Source: an uncultured Gardnerella sp.
Lineage (GTDB): Bacteria; Actinomycetota; Actinomycetes; Actinomycetales; Bifidobacteriaceae
Length of the DNA stretch: 13,307 nt
NCBI GenBank assembly: GCA_947252975.1
Contig: CAMXWX010000025.1
Location: 1 to 13,307 of the forward strand
Reading direction: 5' to 3'
A program made the translations under genes and the position numbers. The notes beneath the pieces were generated by a model that was not told the origin of the DNA, searched no databases, and saw nothing but the letters and a program-made list of their open reading frames with translations. This document shows, in pieces, positions 1 through 7,065 of this stretch; position 1 is the stretch's first letter; each line of letters begins with the position of its first letter.

Positions 1-1616
1 CGCCTAGTTTGCTGTTGCGTGGTTAAACCGGTTCGACCAGTAACAGGAACTGCAGGAACCTTAACAGGAATCTCATCATATCCAATAAGTCGAGCGATTT
101 CTTCTACTAGATCGCAAGGCTCATTCAAATCAGGACGCCAAGTTGGAGGAAGAACGGAGAAGGATCCATTGCCACCACCAGCAACAGAGCAACCAATATC
201 GGTAAGAATATCGCTAATGCGATTCAAATCAACTTCCAAACCAGCAACTCGCTGCACTTCATTAGCTTTAAACACAATCACATTTCGCGACTGAGTATTA
301 TTAACATCACACGGCGATGTAGATGGCTTAGCTCCACCAAACTGTTCCAAAAGATTCGCAGCCATTTGCGCAGCTGCTGGCTGCAATTGAGTATCAACGC
401 CACGTTCAAAACGACGAGAAGCCTCAGAAGGAATCTTATGTCGTCTAGCAGTGCGAGCAATTGAAACGGGATCAAAGTGAGCTGCCTCAATCAAAATATT
501 TTTCGTTTCACTCGTAACTTCGCCGTACATGCCTCCCATAACACCTGCTAAGCCAAGCACGCGTGAACCGTGGTTTCCATGAGGAGAATCGCAAATAACT
601 AAATCCTCAACATGCAATTCATGATCTTTGCCATCCAAAGTCGTAAGATGTTCGCCATCATGTGCACGACGAACTACAATTGGACCTTCAATTTTGTCTA
701 AATCATAAGCATGAAGAGGTTGACCCAAATCGAGCATGACATAATTAGTGATATCAACGGCAAGAGAGATACTGCGCATACCTGCACGCGTTAAACGACG
801 CTGCATCCAACGTGGGCTTGCACAAGTGGAGTCAAAACCATGTACAGCACGCGCATAATATCGATCACAACCAGGTACACCATGAATTGGATTAGTATCT
901 TCAATGCTCACGTCAATATCTGAAGTCTTGTGACCTTCATCATTAATTTGCGATACCTGCTCATTCAACTTTGAAACAGGATCCGTATAAACAGCACCAG
1001 TTGAATGATGATATTCGCGAGCAACACCACGATAAGAGAAAGCATAACCACGATCAGGCGTTATGTTAATCTCCAAAATCGGCTTATTAAGATGCAACAA
1101 CTCCATTACATCATCGCCAGGCTTCAACTCATCATATTCAGCCTTAGAAAAGCCATATTCACGCAACAAAATAATGCCATTGTGGCTATCTCCCAAACCA
1201 AGCTCACGCTCTGAAGCACACATACCGTCAGAAATATGACCGTAAGTCTTGCGCGGCTCAATCTTAAAATCTCCAGGCAGAACAGCACCAGGAAGAGTTA
1301 CAACAACCTTTTCACCAGCAGCCATATTAGGAGCACCGCAAATAATGCCACGAGGAACTTTTTTACCGTTTTCGTCAACATCGTTGTATTTATCTCCGAC
1401 ATCAACATGGCACCAATTAATAGTTTTGCCATTTTTCTGCGGTTCAGGAGTTGCGTCAACTACGTAACCGACAACAATTGGACCGGTAACTTGAGAAGTG
1501 TGAATCTCTTCTTCCTCTAAACCAACACGAACTAAATCTTTAGCAAGCTGTTCGTATGTTAAACCTTCTGGCACTTCAACATGATCTTTAAGCCAGTCAA
1601 TATCTACCATTGGCAT
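1..1616 (-). CDS. pheT: Phenylalanine--tRNA ligase beta subunit, partial (C-terminus beyond left edge)
   Basis: Beta subunit of the (alpha-beta)2 cytoplasmic enzyme that charges tRNA-Phe; it supplies tRNA binding and editing of mischarged Tyr-tRNA. About 538 residues are visible and read open to the left edge. The protein starts MPMVDIDWLKDHVEVPEGLT. An OB-fold tRNA-binding domain lies at roughly 45-155, with ICGAPNMAAGEKV near residue 90. The B3/B4 editing domain covers about 220-400, with GVPGCDRYYARAVHGF near 245. The B5 DNA-binding-like fold follows at about 425-500, then LVEEIARLIGYDEIP, a typical PheT signature. The ATG at 1616 was chosen over the one at 1610 because GGAG sits 8 nt upstream of it. 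It follows the pheS stop by 5 nt, so the two are almost certainly cotranscribed and translationally close. Identification is secure; only the truncation limits it. Confidence 0.96.
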   Translation of the reverse strand, partial: MPMVDIDWLKDHVEVPEGLTYEQLAKDLVRVGLEEEEIHTSQVTGPIVVGYVVDATPEPQKNGKTINWCHVDVGDKYNDVDENGKKVPRGIICGAPNMAAGEKVVVTLPGAVLPGDFKIEPRKTYGHISDGMCASERELGLGDSHNGIILLREYGFSKAEYDELKPGDDVMELLHLNKPILEINITPDRGYAFSYRGVAREYHHSTGAVYTDPVSKLNEQVSQINDEGHKTSDIDVSIEDTNPIHGVPGCDRYYARAVHGFDSTCASPRWMQRRLTRAGMRSISLAVDITNYVMLDLGQPLHAYDLDKIEGPIVVRRAHDGEHLTTLDGKDHELHVEDLVICDSPHGNHGSRVLGLAGVMGGMYGEVTSETKNILIEAAHFDPVSIARTARRHKIPSEASRRFERGVDTQLQPAAAQMAANLLEQFGGAKPSTSPCDVNNTQSRNVIVFKANEVQRVAGLEVDLNRISDILTDIGCSVAGGGNGSFSVLPPTWRPDLNEPCDLVEEIARLIGYDEIPVKVPAVPVTGRTGLTTQQQTR

Positions 1617-1621
1617 GAGTT

Positions 1622-2689
1622 TTACTCCCCCATCACAAACTGTTCACTGAAGCGCTTATCGCCTTCAACCAAATCATGCATATCGTTAATGTCATGTCGA
1701 AGTAGCAAAGTTCGCTCCAAACCTACTCCGAAAGCAAAACCAGTATAAACTTCTGGATCTAAACCAGCAGATTTAAGGACATTAGGATTCACCATTCCAC
1801 ATCCGCCCCATTCAATCCAGCCTGGGCCGCCCTTTTTATCTGGGAACCAAAGATCCAGCTCAGCACTAGGCTCAGTAAATGGGAAGTAGCTTGGTCGCAA
1901 ACGGCTCTTTGCATCTGGACCAAACATAGCAACAGCCAAACGATCGAGAACACCCTTTAAATCAGCCATTGTTAAATGCTTATCCACAGCCAAAGCTTCA
2001 CATTGATGAAAAACTGGAGTATGCGTTGCATCCAGTTCATCAGTGCGGAACACTCTACCAGGAGAAGCAATATACAGAGGAACTCCACGCTCAATTAACG
2101 CACGTACTTGGTCAGAGGAAGTTTGCGTGCGCAAAACCATATTTGAACCAACAAAGCCTGCGGCATCCTTAGCTTGATTTCCTTGAACGTAGAAAGTATC
2201 TTGCATTTGACGCGCAGGATGATCCGGTCCAAAGTTCAATGCATCGAAATCAAACCATTCAGTTTCAACTTCTGGACCCGCAGAAATCTGCCAACCCATA
2301 GACACAAAGAAGTCTTCAAAATCTTCAATAATACGAGCAATAGGATGACGAGCACCTAAAGGCTTACGATTAATTGGAAGAGTCATATCTACAGTCTCTG
2401 CAGAAAGCATGTTAGCTTCTTCAACGGCTTTAATTCGCTCTGTAGCTTCTGCAAAAGCTCGACCAAAATCAGCTCGCAAAGTTGACATCACCTTGCCAAC
2501 TTCCTTCTTTTGATCTGCAGGCAAAGAACCAATTGCTTTGCTTGCAACAGTCATCACTGACTGCGCGCCAGCATACTTAGTTTTAACAGCCTTCAGCTCT
2601 TCCATAGTTTGAGCAGCTGTAACGCTAGCAATACCTTCTTTTACTGCTTTAGTTACAGCTTTAATATCGAATGGCTTATTATCGGTCAC
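1622..2689 (-). CDS. pheS: Phenylalanine--tRNA ligase alpha subunit
   Basis: Catalytic alpha subunit of phenylalanyl-tRNA synthetase (class II). It makes phenylalanyl-adenylate and transfers Phe to tRNA in complex with PheT. The N-terminal half is an alpha-helical coiled-coil arm that contacts tRNA. The class II core follows, with LGARHPIARIIEDFEDFF, the motif 2 region HATHTPVFHQCEAL-like (seen as DELDATHTPVFHQCEALAVD), and the motif 3 region FAFGVGLERTLLLRHDINDM near the C-terminus. The open frame extends to an ATG at 2776, but that start would overlap the upstream methyltransferase gene and adds about 29 unlike residues. I prefer the GTG at 2689, which has AGGAAGG 5 nt upstream and gives 355 residues, a normal family length. 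It lies 5 nt upstream of pheT. Confidence 0.95.
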   Translation of the reverse strand: MTDNKPFDIKAVTKAVKEGIASVTAAQTMEELKAVKTKYAGAQSVMTVASKAIGSLPADQKKEVGKVMSTLRADFGRAFAEATERIKAVEEANMLSAETVDMTLPINRKPLGARHPIARIIEDFEDFFVSMGWQISAGPEVETEWFDFDALNFGPDHPARQMQDTFYVQGNQAKDAAGFVGSNMVLRTQTSSDQVRALIERGVPLYIASPGRVFRTDELDATHTPVFHQCEALAVDKHLTMADLKGVLDRLAVAMFGPDAKSRLRPSYFPFTEPSAELDLWFPDKKGGPGWIEWGGCGMVNPNVLKSAGLDPEVYTGFAFGVGLERTLLLRHDINDMHDLVEGDKRFSEQFVMGE

Positions 2690-2713
2690 AGCACCCTTCC
2701 TATCTGTGTTATA

Positions 2714-2736
2714 CGTATATTCATTGTTTATATACG
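2714..2736 (-). promoter_or_regulatory. Inverted repeat in the pheS 5' leader
   Basis: A perfect 7-bp inverted repeat, CGTATAT and ATATACG separated by 9 nt, lies between the methyltransferase stop and the pheS GTG. It could be an operator or a small leader hairpin. A possible promoter around it (TTGGGC, 17 nt, TATATA) is weak. No T-box or leader-peptide attenuator with Phe codons is evident. Confidence 0.25.
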
Positions 2737-2759
2737 ATATTGCAAAATATTGCCCAAAG

Positions 2760-3668
2760 TTATATTTTTCGCTCATGACTCGACATAGCCAAGCCCATAA
2801 GCATTACTGCTGCACTTGTTGCAAGGTTCATTGATTCTGCTTTTCCATATATTGGAATTATTGAAATATCGTCAACCTGTTGCAATACTTCTTTAGGTAA
2901 GCCTCTAGCTTCATTGCCAAATAAAATAGCCAAAGAACTGCTAATAACCTCGGAATTGACTAAAATTTTTGGAAATGGCACAGGTTTAATCTTGTCAGTT
3001 CCGTAAATATCAGCTGCAATAATTCGAATATTTGATTTTGCAGCGCATTCGAACCAGTCTTGAACGCTTAATTGCACTACAGGAAGATGAAATAGTGAAC
3101 CTGCAGTCGAACGCACAAGCTTAGAATTCCAACGACTTACGCAATCATCAACAAAAACAACAGCATCGCATCCAGCAACATCTGCAACGCGAATAATAGC
3201 ACCAGCATTGCCAGGATCTCTTACCTGCCAGCAAGCTGCAATACGAAGAGGCTTAAAATCGTTTTTTGATTTTACTTGTGCTGATTGTTGCAAATTTTTA
3301 AACTCACTAAAATAGATATCATCTAAAGATTTCGAATTAGCAACCGCAACAATTCCCTGTGAATCAGCACTAATTTTTTGCATAATACTCGGTTCAACAG
3401 GATGAACATAACAAGATCGAGATAAAGCTTCTTTAACTATTTCCCGCAAAGAAGAAAATTGTGAACTTTCCTTTTCATTACCTTCACAAGCATCTTTAGT
3501 AACATAAATATCACATAACGAATCTGTGGCATAACGTATAGCTTCACGCACACTTTGCGGACCTTCAACTAAAAAACGCTGCAAATCATGCGACTTTGCG
3601 CGACCTAAAGAAACAAGTCTGCGCACGCGCTCACTGTGAGTATTATCAATTAGTTCTTTTAACGGCAT
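2760..3668 (-). CDS. SpoU/TrmH-family RNA 2'-O-methyltransferase
   Basis: SAM-dependent methyltransferase predicted to methylate a ribose 2'-OH in rRNA or tRNA. The N-terminal part (about 20-110, beginning HSERVRRLVSLGRAK and FLVEGPQSVREA) resembles the SpoU substrate-binding domain. The C-terminal half has the three SPOUT motifs: motif 1 VRDPGNAGAIIRVADVAGCD with N154 and R160, motif 2 ILFGNEARGL with E253, and motif 3 IPIYGKAESMNLATSAAV with S279 and N281, which form the knotted SAM site. Its place directly before pheS-pheT matches the tsnR-pheS-pheT order known from other actinobacteria. The exact RNA target cannot be told from sequence. The Shine-Dalgarno sequence before its ATG is weak. 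The 70-nt gap to pheS allows cotranscription. Confidence 0.9.
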   Translation of the reverse strand: MPLKELIDNTHSERVRRLVSLGRAKSHDLQRFLVEGPQSVREAIRYATDSLCDIYVTKDACEGNEKESSQFSSLREIVKEALSRSCYVHPVEPSIMQKISADSQGIVAVANSKSLDDIYFSEFKNLQQSAQVKSKNDFKPLRIAACWQVRDPGNAGAIIRVADVAGCDAVVFVDDCVSRWNSKLVRSTAGSLFHLPVVQLSVQDWFECAAKSNIRIIAADIYGTDKIKPVPFPKILVNSEVISSSLAILFGNEARGLPKEVLQQVDDISIIPIYGKAESMNLATSAAVMLMGLAMSSHERKI

Positions 3669-3722
3669 AAATATAACTTTACTTCAAAAACGATTACGAC
3701 ACAGGAAATACACATTCACACA

Positions 3723-3751
3723 TTTATGCAAACCTGCCACATTCATTGCAA
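3723..3751 (-). promoter_or_regulatory. Possible promoter of the RNA methyltransferase-pheST cluster
   Basis: On the minus strand TTGCAA (3746-3751) and CATAAA (3723-3728) are 17 nt apart, about 55 nt before the methyltransferase ATG. The match to the housekeeping sigma consensus is moderate, and it partly overlaps the terminator of the preceding gene. Confidence 0.25.
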
Positions 3752-3777
3752 CAAAACTTATAAGCAAAACCTTATAA
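3749..3777 (-). terminator. Rho-independent-like terminator after czcD-type gene
   Basis: On the minus strand a 7-bp stem TTATAAG/CTTATAA with loop GTTTTG is followed by GTTTTGTTG, beginning 4 nt after the transporter stop codon. The stem is AT-rich, so termination may be partial. Confidence 0.45.
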
Positions 3778-3780
3778 ACT

Positions 3781-4812
3781 CTATTCATGATGCTCTGAAG
3801 CACTGGAAGTTGTATAACCTTTAGGCTCAAGTTGAAAAGTAGTGTGAGACACAGAAACAGGAAAATGCTCGCGTAAACAGTCCTGAAGCTGAGAAAGCAC
3901 ATGAGAGCATTGAGACATTGTCATATTAGGATCCACAACGACATGTGCCATAAAAATCGGCATACCAGTAGAGACAGTACTAGCATGTAAATCGTGAACT
4001 GCAATCACATGAGGAACATGCTCTAGATGTTCACGAACTTTGTTTAAATCAAGACCTTCAGGAGTCTGCTCAAGAAGAACCTTAACAGCATTCTTAAGAA
4101 GCTTTAACGCACGAGGAATCATAAGAAGCGCAATAATACCACCAGCTACAGCATCAAAACCTGCCCAACCTGTGCTCATCATTACAATAGCTGAGACTAC
4201 AACTGCAACAGATCCAAGAGCATCGTTCATAACCTCAAGAAAGGCAGCACGCATATTCATGTTGTCTTGCGATTGAGACATAAGAATTACAAGAGAACCT
4301 AAATTCGCAGCTAAACCAAGAATACCAAAGAATAGGAGCTGATTTACATCGTGAATGCCTTGATGACCACTACCAAAAAGACGCATTCCAGCTTCAACAA
4401 GAGCATACACTCCTACAAGCAGTAAAATAAGAGCTCCCGCAGCAGCTGTAATAACCTCAAGACGCGCCCAGCCCCACGTACGCTTACTATTTGGACGACG
4501 ACGCATAAGAATTGCAGTAACTGTTGAAGCTGCAAGAACTGAAATGTCTGTAAGCATATGACCTGCGTCTATAAGAAGCGACAAAGAATTAGTTAGGAAA
4601 GAACCAATCACCTCAGCAAAAAACACAGTTGCAGTAAGAGAAAGCGTAAGAAGCAAACGATGCTGATGCGCATGACTTGCGTGAATTGCGGCTGCTTGGG
4701 AAGCTGCATTGGCGTTATTGTAATGAGTATCGAAAGAGTTGACATTTGCATTCACACTGCTTGAGCGTGAACCAGTGCCGTTAGTTTGAATTACATCGTT
4801 ATGATTATGCAC
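3781..4812 (-). CDS. CzcD-type cation diffusion facilitator (Zn/Cd/Co efflux)
   Basis: Inner-membrane proton-coupled exporter of divalent metal, probably zinc. The N-terminus is histidine-rich and cytosolic (MHNHND, HASHAHQH). Six membrane segments span roughly residues 52-235. The transport-site motif of the second segment is DAGHMLTD (H85, D89). In the fifth segment EVMNDALGS gives E193 and D197, where many relatives carry H and D. The cytosolic C-terminal domain (about 245-335) has the dimer and metal fold, with HDLHASTVSTG and AHVVVD. A poorly conserved tail ends EHHE. The GTG start is preceded by AGGAGG with 7-nt spacing, which fixes it. It has its own likely promoter and terminator and need not be coregulated with pheST. 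The metal cannot be assigned with certainty. Confidence 0.92.
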   Translation of the reverse strand: MHNHNDVIQTNGTGSRSSSVNANVNSFDTHYNNANAASQAAAIHASHAHQHRLLLTLSLTATVFFAEVIGSFLTNSLSLLIDAGHMLTDISVLAASTVTAILMRRRPNSKRTWGWARLEVITAAAGALILLLVGVYALVEAGMRLFGSGHQGIHDVNQLLFFGILGLAANLGSLVILMSQSQDNMNMRAAFLEVMNDALGSVAVVVSAIVMMSTGWAGFDAVAGGIIALLMIPRALKLLKNAVKVLLEQTPEGLDLNKVREHLEHVPHVIAVHDLHASTVSTGMPIFMAHVVVDPNMTMSQCSHVLSQLQDCLREHFPVSVSHTTFQLEPKGYTTSSASEHHE

Positions 4813-4833
4813 TTTCCAGCCTCCTAAAATATT

Positions 4834-4861
4834 AAAATATTTGGGCGATATCGTTTCTCAA
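4834..4861 (-). promoter_or_regulatory. Possible promoter of the cation efflux gene
   Basis: Minus-strand TTGAGA (4856-4861) and TATTTT (4834-4839) are 16 nt apart. Around them sit small AT-rich symmetric sequences (AATATTTTAATATT and ATATTGAGAAACGATAT) that could bind a metal-responsive repressor, but no family-specific operator is recognisable. Confidence 0.3.
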
Positions 4862-4889
4862 TATCATTCGCATTTTGCCGTATACGCAA

Positions 4890-4915
4890 TGAACCCCAGC
4901 CTAAGCCGGGGTTCA
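4890..4915. terminator. Strong hairpin between zinc-ribbon gene and cation efflux gene
   Basis: An 8-bp inverted repeat, TGAACCCC and GGGGTTCA, with an inner GC/GC pair around a CTAA loop, is the most GC-rich structure in this intergenic region. It lies about 90 nt past the zinc-ribbon gene stop and upstream of the transporter. Neither strand has a clean T-run after it, so it may be a terminator, an mRNA-stabilising hairpin, or an operator. Confidence 0.4.
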
Positions 4916-5001
4916 CTATTATCAATTACTTTGTCTATGACTATGTAATCACAAGCTGTCAACATGCATAAACATTGTACAAAACATGTTACAAAGTAAT
5001 G

Positions 5002-5637
5002 CTATTTCTCTGCTTTTAGCACTCTTTCACACAGGTAGTACAATACAGAGGATCCAAGCAAAGCAAGTGCAGAGAGAATGAATAAGTAGAAACCAATGCC
5101 ATAACTTACAGATCCAAGCATCGAGAATCCGCCAAACTGCGATTTGAGGGAAGATATCTTGCCATTAATATGGAAAAACTCAAAAATCATAAATACGGCA
5201 GCAACACCGCCAACAATCATCATTATTTTTGACTTATTCATAAAAGCAAAAACTAAAGCAACAATAGCAATAATTATATAGAAAATTCCATCGCCAGGAG
5301 TGTTATTATTGTTTACAAAATTAAACGACTTGGAGAGACCAAAGCAATTTACAGTGATAAGTGGCAAGAATGGAGCAATAATTGCAACAACAGAAGCTGC
5401 CATATAAGCAATCAAAGAGTACTTATGTAAAAGCTCAGGATCTGAATCTTCAATTACTGAATCTATTGTCTCATTAAAATTCTTAAAGCCATCTTTAACA
5501 GAATTTAAAGTATCGTTTGCTGGCTGCTGAGTATTTTGAACAGTCTGCTGCACATTTGGGTTTCCTAAGCGATTTCCGCAATTAGCACATACTTGACTAT
5601 TTGCGTCGTTCTCTTTACCGCAAAAATTACAAAGCAT
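5002..5637 (-). CDS. Zinc-ribbon membrane protein of unknown function
   Basis: A 211-residue protein whose role is not known. It begins MLCNFCGKENDANSQVCANC, a zinc ribbon with two CxxC pairs (C3, C6, C17, C20). A Gln/Asn-rich linker follows (about 25-70), then about four hydrophobic segments near 76-97, 117-133, 136-155 and 178-203. The ribbon should be cytosolic and the rest membrane-embedded. Proteins of this plan are common in Gram-positive bacteria, usually as unnamed zinc-ribbon-domain proteins. The start is supported by GAAGG 6 nt upstream. It appears to be monocistronic, with a good promoter of its own and a hairpin downstream. Confidence 0.8.
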   Translation of the reverse strand: MLCNFCGKENDANSQVCANCGNRLGNPNVQQTVQNTQQPANDTLNSVKDGFKNFNETIDSVIEDSDPELLHKYSLIAYMAASVVAIIAPFLPLITVNCFGLSKSFNFVNNNNTPGDGIFYIIIAIVALVFAFMNKSKIMMIVGGVAAVFMIFEFFHINGKISSLKSQFGGFSMLGSVSYGIGFYLFILSALALLGSSVLYYLCERVLKAEK

Positions 5638-5663
5638 AATTCACCTTCTACTTCAGTTGTTAA

Positions 5664-5741
5664 GCAATACAACTATTGCATTGCAAATTCGCAACAATTA
5701 TAACAATCGAACTGACTATAAGACAAATACGGGATTGTCAA
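5664..5741 (-). promoter_or_regulatory. Promoter region of the zinc-ribbon gene
   Basis: On the minus strand a perfect -10 TATAAT (5697-5702) lies 18 nt from TTGTCT (5721-5726). An overlapping alternative has a perfect -35 TTGACA (5736-5741) 15 nt from TATAGT. The transcript would carry a leader of about 50 nt with a small inverted repeat, GCAATA and TATTGC (5664-5679, loop of 4). Confidence 0.5.
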
Positions 5742-5771
5742 TCGCAAATATGCTAAGTAAAGTGCAAATGT

Positions 5772-5790
5772 GGGTTATAGACCAAAAAGT
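5772..5790 (-). repeat. 19-nt dispersed motif, copy 1
   Basis: On the minus strand it reads ACTTTTTGGTCTATAACCC. It matches the copy at 6846-6864 at 18 of 19 positions. Confidence 0.6.
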
Positions 5791-5907
5791 ATGTTTAAAA
5801 CCTAAGTCTCGTTAAAATATCGAAAGAAATGCTGCAGTTAAGTTAAAGAGGAAGCTGCACCACACCAAAAACCAGCCCTTGAAGGTCAATGATTACGGGG
5901 ATCCAAC

Positions 5908-5930
5908 TTCCGTAAAGAATATATCAGATA
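5908..5930 (+). repeat. 23-nt direct repeat, left copy
   Basis: It begins TTCCGTAAAGAA and ends TATATCAGATA, matching 7637-7659 at 20 of 23 positions. Weaker similarity extends leftward in both copies (shared ACCA and GATTA-GGG blocks), so this is the conserved end of a longer duplicated intergenic sequence. Confidence 0.6.
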
Positions 5931-6000
5931 TAAAACAAACGTAAAAAAATATTAGTTATTAGACAAACCTTTATAGTCATCGCTGTTTGCTTAACTAGAC

Positions 6001-6195
6001 TTAGAATGAGTCCTGTTCAAAAAAAATTTTTTCCTGCTCCTTTTGATAAAGCAGAGATTGAAGAATCCTTGCTCGCATTTGACGCTGCAGACGCTCTTGA
6101 GACATTTTCATTGACTCCTGTCGAATCTGCTCCACATTATTTGCTGGATAAATGCTTGGAAACATTTGAAGACAGCTCGTTATCATTAAGCCCAT
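6001..6195 (-). CDS. Small hypothetical protein
   Basis: A 64-residue protein that I do not recognise. The C-terminal two thirds are rich in Gln, Glu, Arg and Lys (EQIRQESMKMSQERLQRQ, then YQKEQEKIFFEQDSF), consistent with a charged helix or short coiled coil. It is preferred over an overlapping plus-strand frame (6006-6233) because GAGGAG (6208-6213) lies upstream of this ATG and nothing comparable precedes the other. The spacing of 12 nt is long. However, a perfect 7-bp inverted repeat (6179-6185 and 6196-6202) places the ATG in a hairpin loop. It could be a genuine small protein or a remnant. Confidence 0.35.
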   Translation of the reverse strand: MGLMITSCLQMFPSIYPANNVEQIRQESMKMSQERLQRQMRARILQSLLYQKEQEKIFFEQDSF

Positions 6196-6363
6196 TGATA
6201 ACTACTTCTCCTCACAAATTAAACTATATTTAAATTAGCTATTACATTTATATTTCTTTTAATATACTACCGTACTTTTATTGTAAACTCACGAAACATT
6301 AATAAATAAAATGAATTTCTATATTCTGCACAAGCACAAAAATTGCATGTAAACAAAAACGGT

Positions 6364-6606
6364 TCATAAAACATTATTGCTAATTGATATAGCGTCAGAA
6401 TAATAGTCGTTATCGTGATAACCATTGCACGAATTGAATAGAAAGAAAAGACACAGCGCAACAAGTAAAAAAGTTAACATGAAATGAATATATGATGGTG
6501 AATTTGCTTCATCAAATTTCTTATTATCATTAGGAGGCATCCTATGAACCTTATCTGGTACATATCCCGTTAAACATTTTTCTGAATCAATTTTTTCACT
6601 TATCAA
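6364..6606 (-). CDS. Possible small membrane protein, or remnant
   Basis: An 80-residue frame of unknown function. A polar N-terminal half is followed by one strong hydrophobic segment, FMLTFLLVALCLFFLFNS (about 42-59), and a short Asp/Asn-rich tail, so it would be a single-pass membrane protein. The start at 6606 is TTG with no good ribosome site. The frame remains open upstream for about 26 codons, including the basic stretch DKKRRRNV, until a TAA near 6679, without an ATG. The absence of a decent start suggests a decayed gene as readily as a real one. Confidence 0.3.
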   Translation of the reverse strand: MISEKIDSEKCLTGYVPDKVHRMPPNDNKKFDEANSPSYIHFMLTFLLVALCLFFLFNSCNGYHDNDYYSDAISISNNVL

Positions 6607-6767
6607 TACATTGCGCCTACGTTTTTTATCAACTTTATTTTGAACGTGTAATGTAGCTTTGCAATCCTTAAGTAGGGATTATCTGAAGTATTTAGAATAC
6701 CAGCAAGATAGGGTACTGGAGTTGATTGAAATGAGTTCCATAAGAGCGGCGAATACTGCAAGTAGTT

Positions 6768-6822
6768 ATTAAAAAGCTAAGCGGGCTACTTCTATTTTAA
6801 GAATACTCATCAGCTTAGCTTT
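6768..6822 (-). terminator. Possible terminator hairpin, minus strand
   Basis: Minus-strand AAAGCTAAGC (6813-6822) pairs perfectly with GCTTAGCTTT (6773-6782) across a 30-nt loop, and TTTAATAA follows directly. The large loop makes it weaker than the tracrRNA terminator. It could act as a back-up terminator for minus-strand transcripts. Confidence 0.35.
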
Positions 6823-6834
6823 ACACACTTTTTG
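6802..6834 (+). repeat. 33-nt direct repeat, left copy
   Basis: It contains CATCAGCTTAGCTT and CACTTTTTG and matches 7250-7282 at 30 of 33 positions. Confidence 0.65.
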
Positions 6835-6864
6835 CCAATTACCCCACTTTTTGGCCTATAACCC
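6827..6864 (+). repeat. 19-nt dispersed motif, two tandem copies
   Basis: Two head-to-tail units, ACTTTTTGCCAATTACCCC and ACTTTTTGGCCTATAACCC. The second is nearly identical to copies at 5772-5790 (opposite strand) and 7275-7293. Confidence 0.6.
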
Positions 6865-6881
6865 CTAATTTGAAAACTAAT

Positions 6882-6984
6882 AAATAAAAACGGGGAAGCT
6901 GGAAGCTTCCCCTGCAGTGATAATCATCAAATCTGCTGAGCAATCAAACTGGATAACAAGTCCAGTCTTATTGAGAATTAGCAT
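6882..6984 (-). ncRNA. tracrRNA of the type II-C CRISPR-Cas system
   Basis: Trans-activating RNA that pairs with the crRNA repeat and loads Cas9. On the minus strand the anti-repeat GCUAAUUCUCAAU (6970-6982) pairs with repeat positions 1-13 over 13 bp, the last a G-U pair. Genomic complementarity continues further (16 of 19 positions over 6970-6988). Downstream are a nexus-like hairpin, ACUGGA/UCCAGU with a 7-nt loop (6948-6966), two small possible stems (UGAU/AUCA, UGC/GCA), and a terminator. Length is about 100 nt, normal for type II-C. The pairing fixes crRNA orientation as plus strand. It lies about 1.1 kb from the array, transcribed away from it. The precise 5' end is uncertain: the predicted start falls inside the anti-repeat. 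Confidence 0.85.
6886..6912 (-). terminator. Rho-independent terminator of the tracrRNA
   Basis: On the minus strand a perfect 9-bp stem, GGGGAAGCT and AGCTTCCCC, with a 3-nt loop, is followed by GTTTTT. It is the strongest terminator in the window. Confidence 0.85.
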
Positions 6985-6988
6985 TTAC

Positions 6989-7018
6989 AATATATCATCT
7001 TTAGTAAATAGAAAACAA
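6989..7018 (-). promoter_or_regulatory. tracrRNA promoter
   Basis: The minus strand has an extended -10, TGATATATT (6989-6997), 18 nt from a -35-like TTGTTT (7013-7018). Transcription should start near 6982-6984, at the edge of the anti-repeat. The TGATAT core is shared with the promoter-like end of the CRISPR repeat. Confidence 0.6.
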
Positions 7019-7065
7019 GTGATTTTTTAAGTTTGGTTAGAAGATTTAAAAAGTTAACATATCGA

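Larger units (their letters stand above)
5742..6000. other. Non-coding stretch with dispersed repeats
   Basis: I see no credible gene here. The stretch contains the first copy of a 19-nt motif (5772-5790, minus orientation) and a 23-nt sequence ending TATATCAGATA (5908-5930). The second has a close copy at 7637-7659. Small hairpins occur, for example ACGG/CCGT around 5893-5912. Confidence 0.5.
6607..6880. other. Non-coding stretch with hairpin and repeats
   Basis: No gene is recognisable. It contains a 10-bp inverted repeat (6773-6782 and 6813-6822), the left copy of a 33-nt direct repeat (6802-6834), and two tandem copies of the 19-nt motif (6827-6845 and 6846-6864). Confidence 0.5.

Noticed and set aside
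2690..2776. Longer pheS start at an ATG overlapping the methyltransferase gene
   Set aside because: It adds about 29 residues absent from typical PheS and lacks a good ribosome site; the GTG at 2689 has AGGAAGG at ideal spacing.
6006..6233. Plus-strand 75-codon frame opposite the small minus-strand protein
   Set aside because: No ribosome site precedes its ATG, while the minus-strand frame over the same DNA has GAGGAG upstream. At most one of the two is real.
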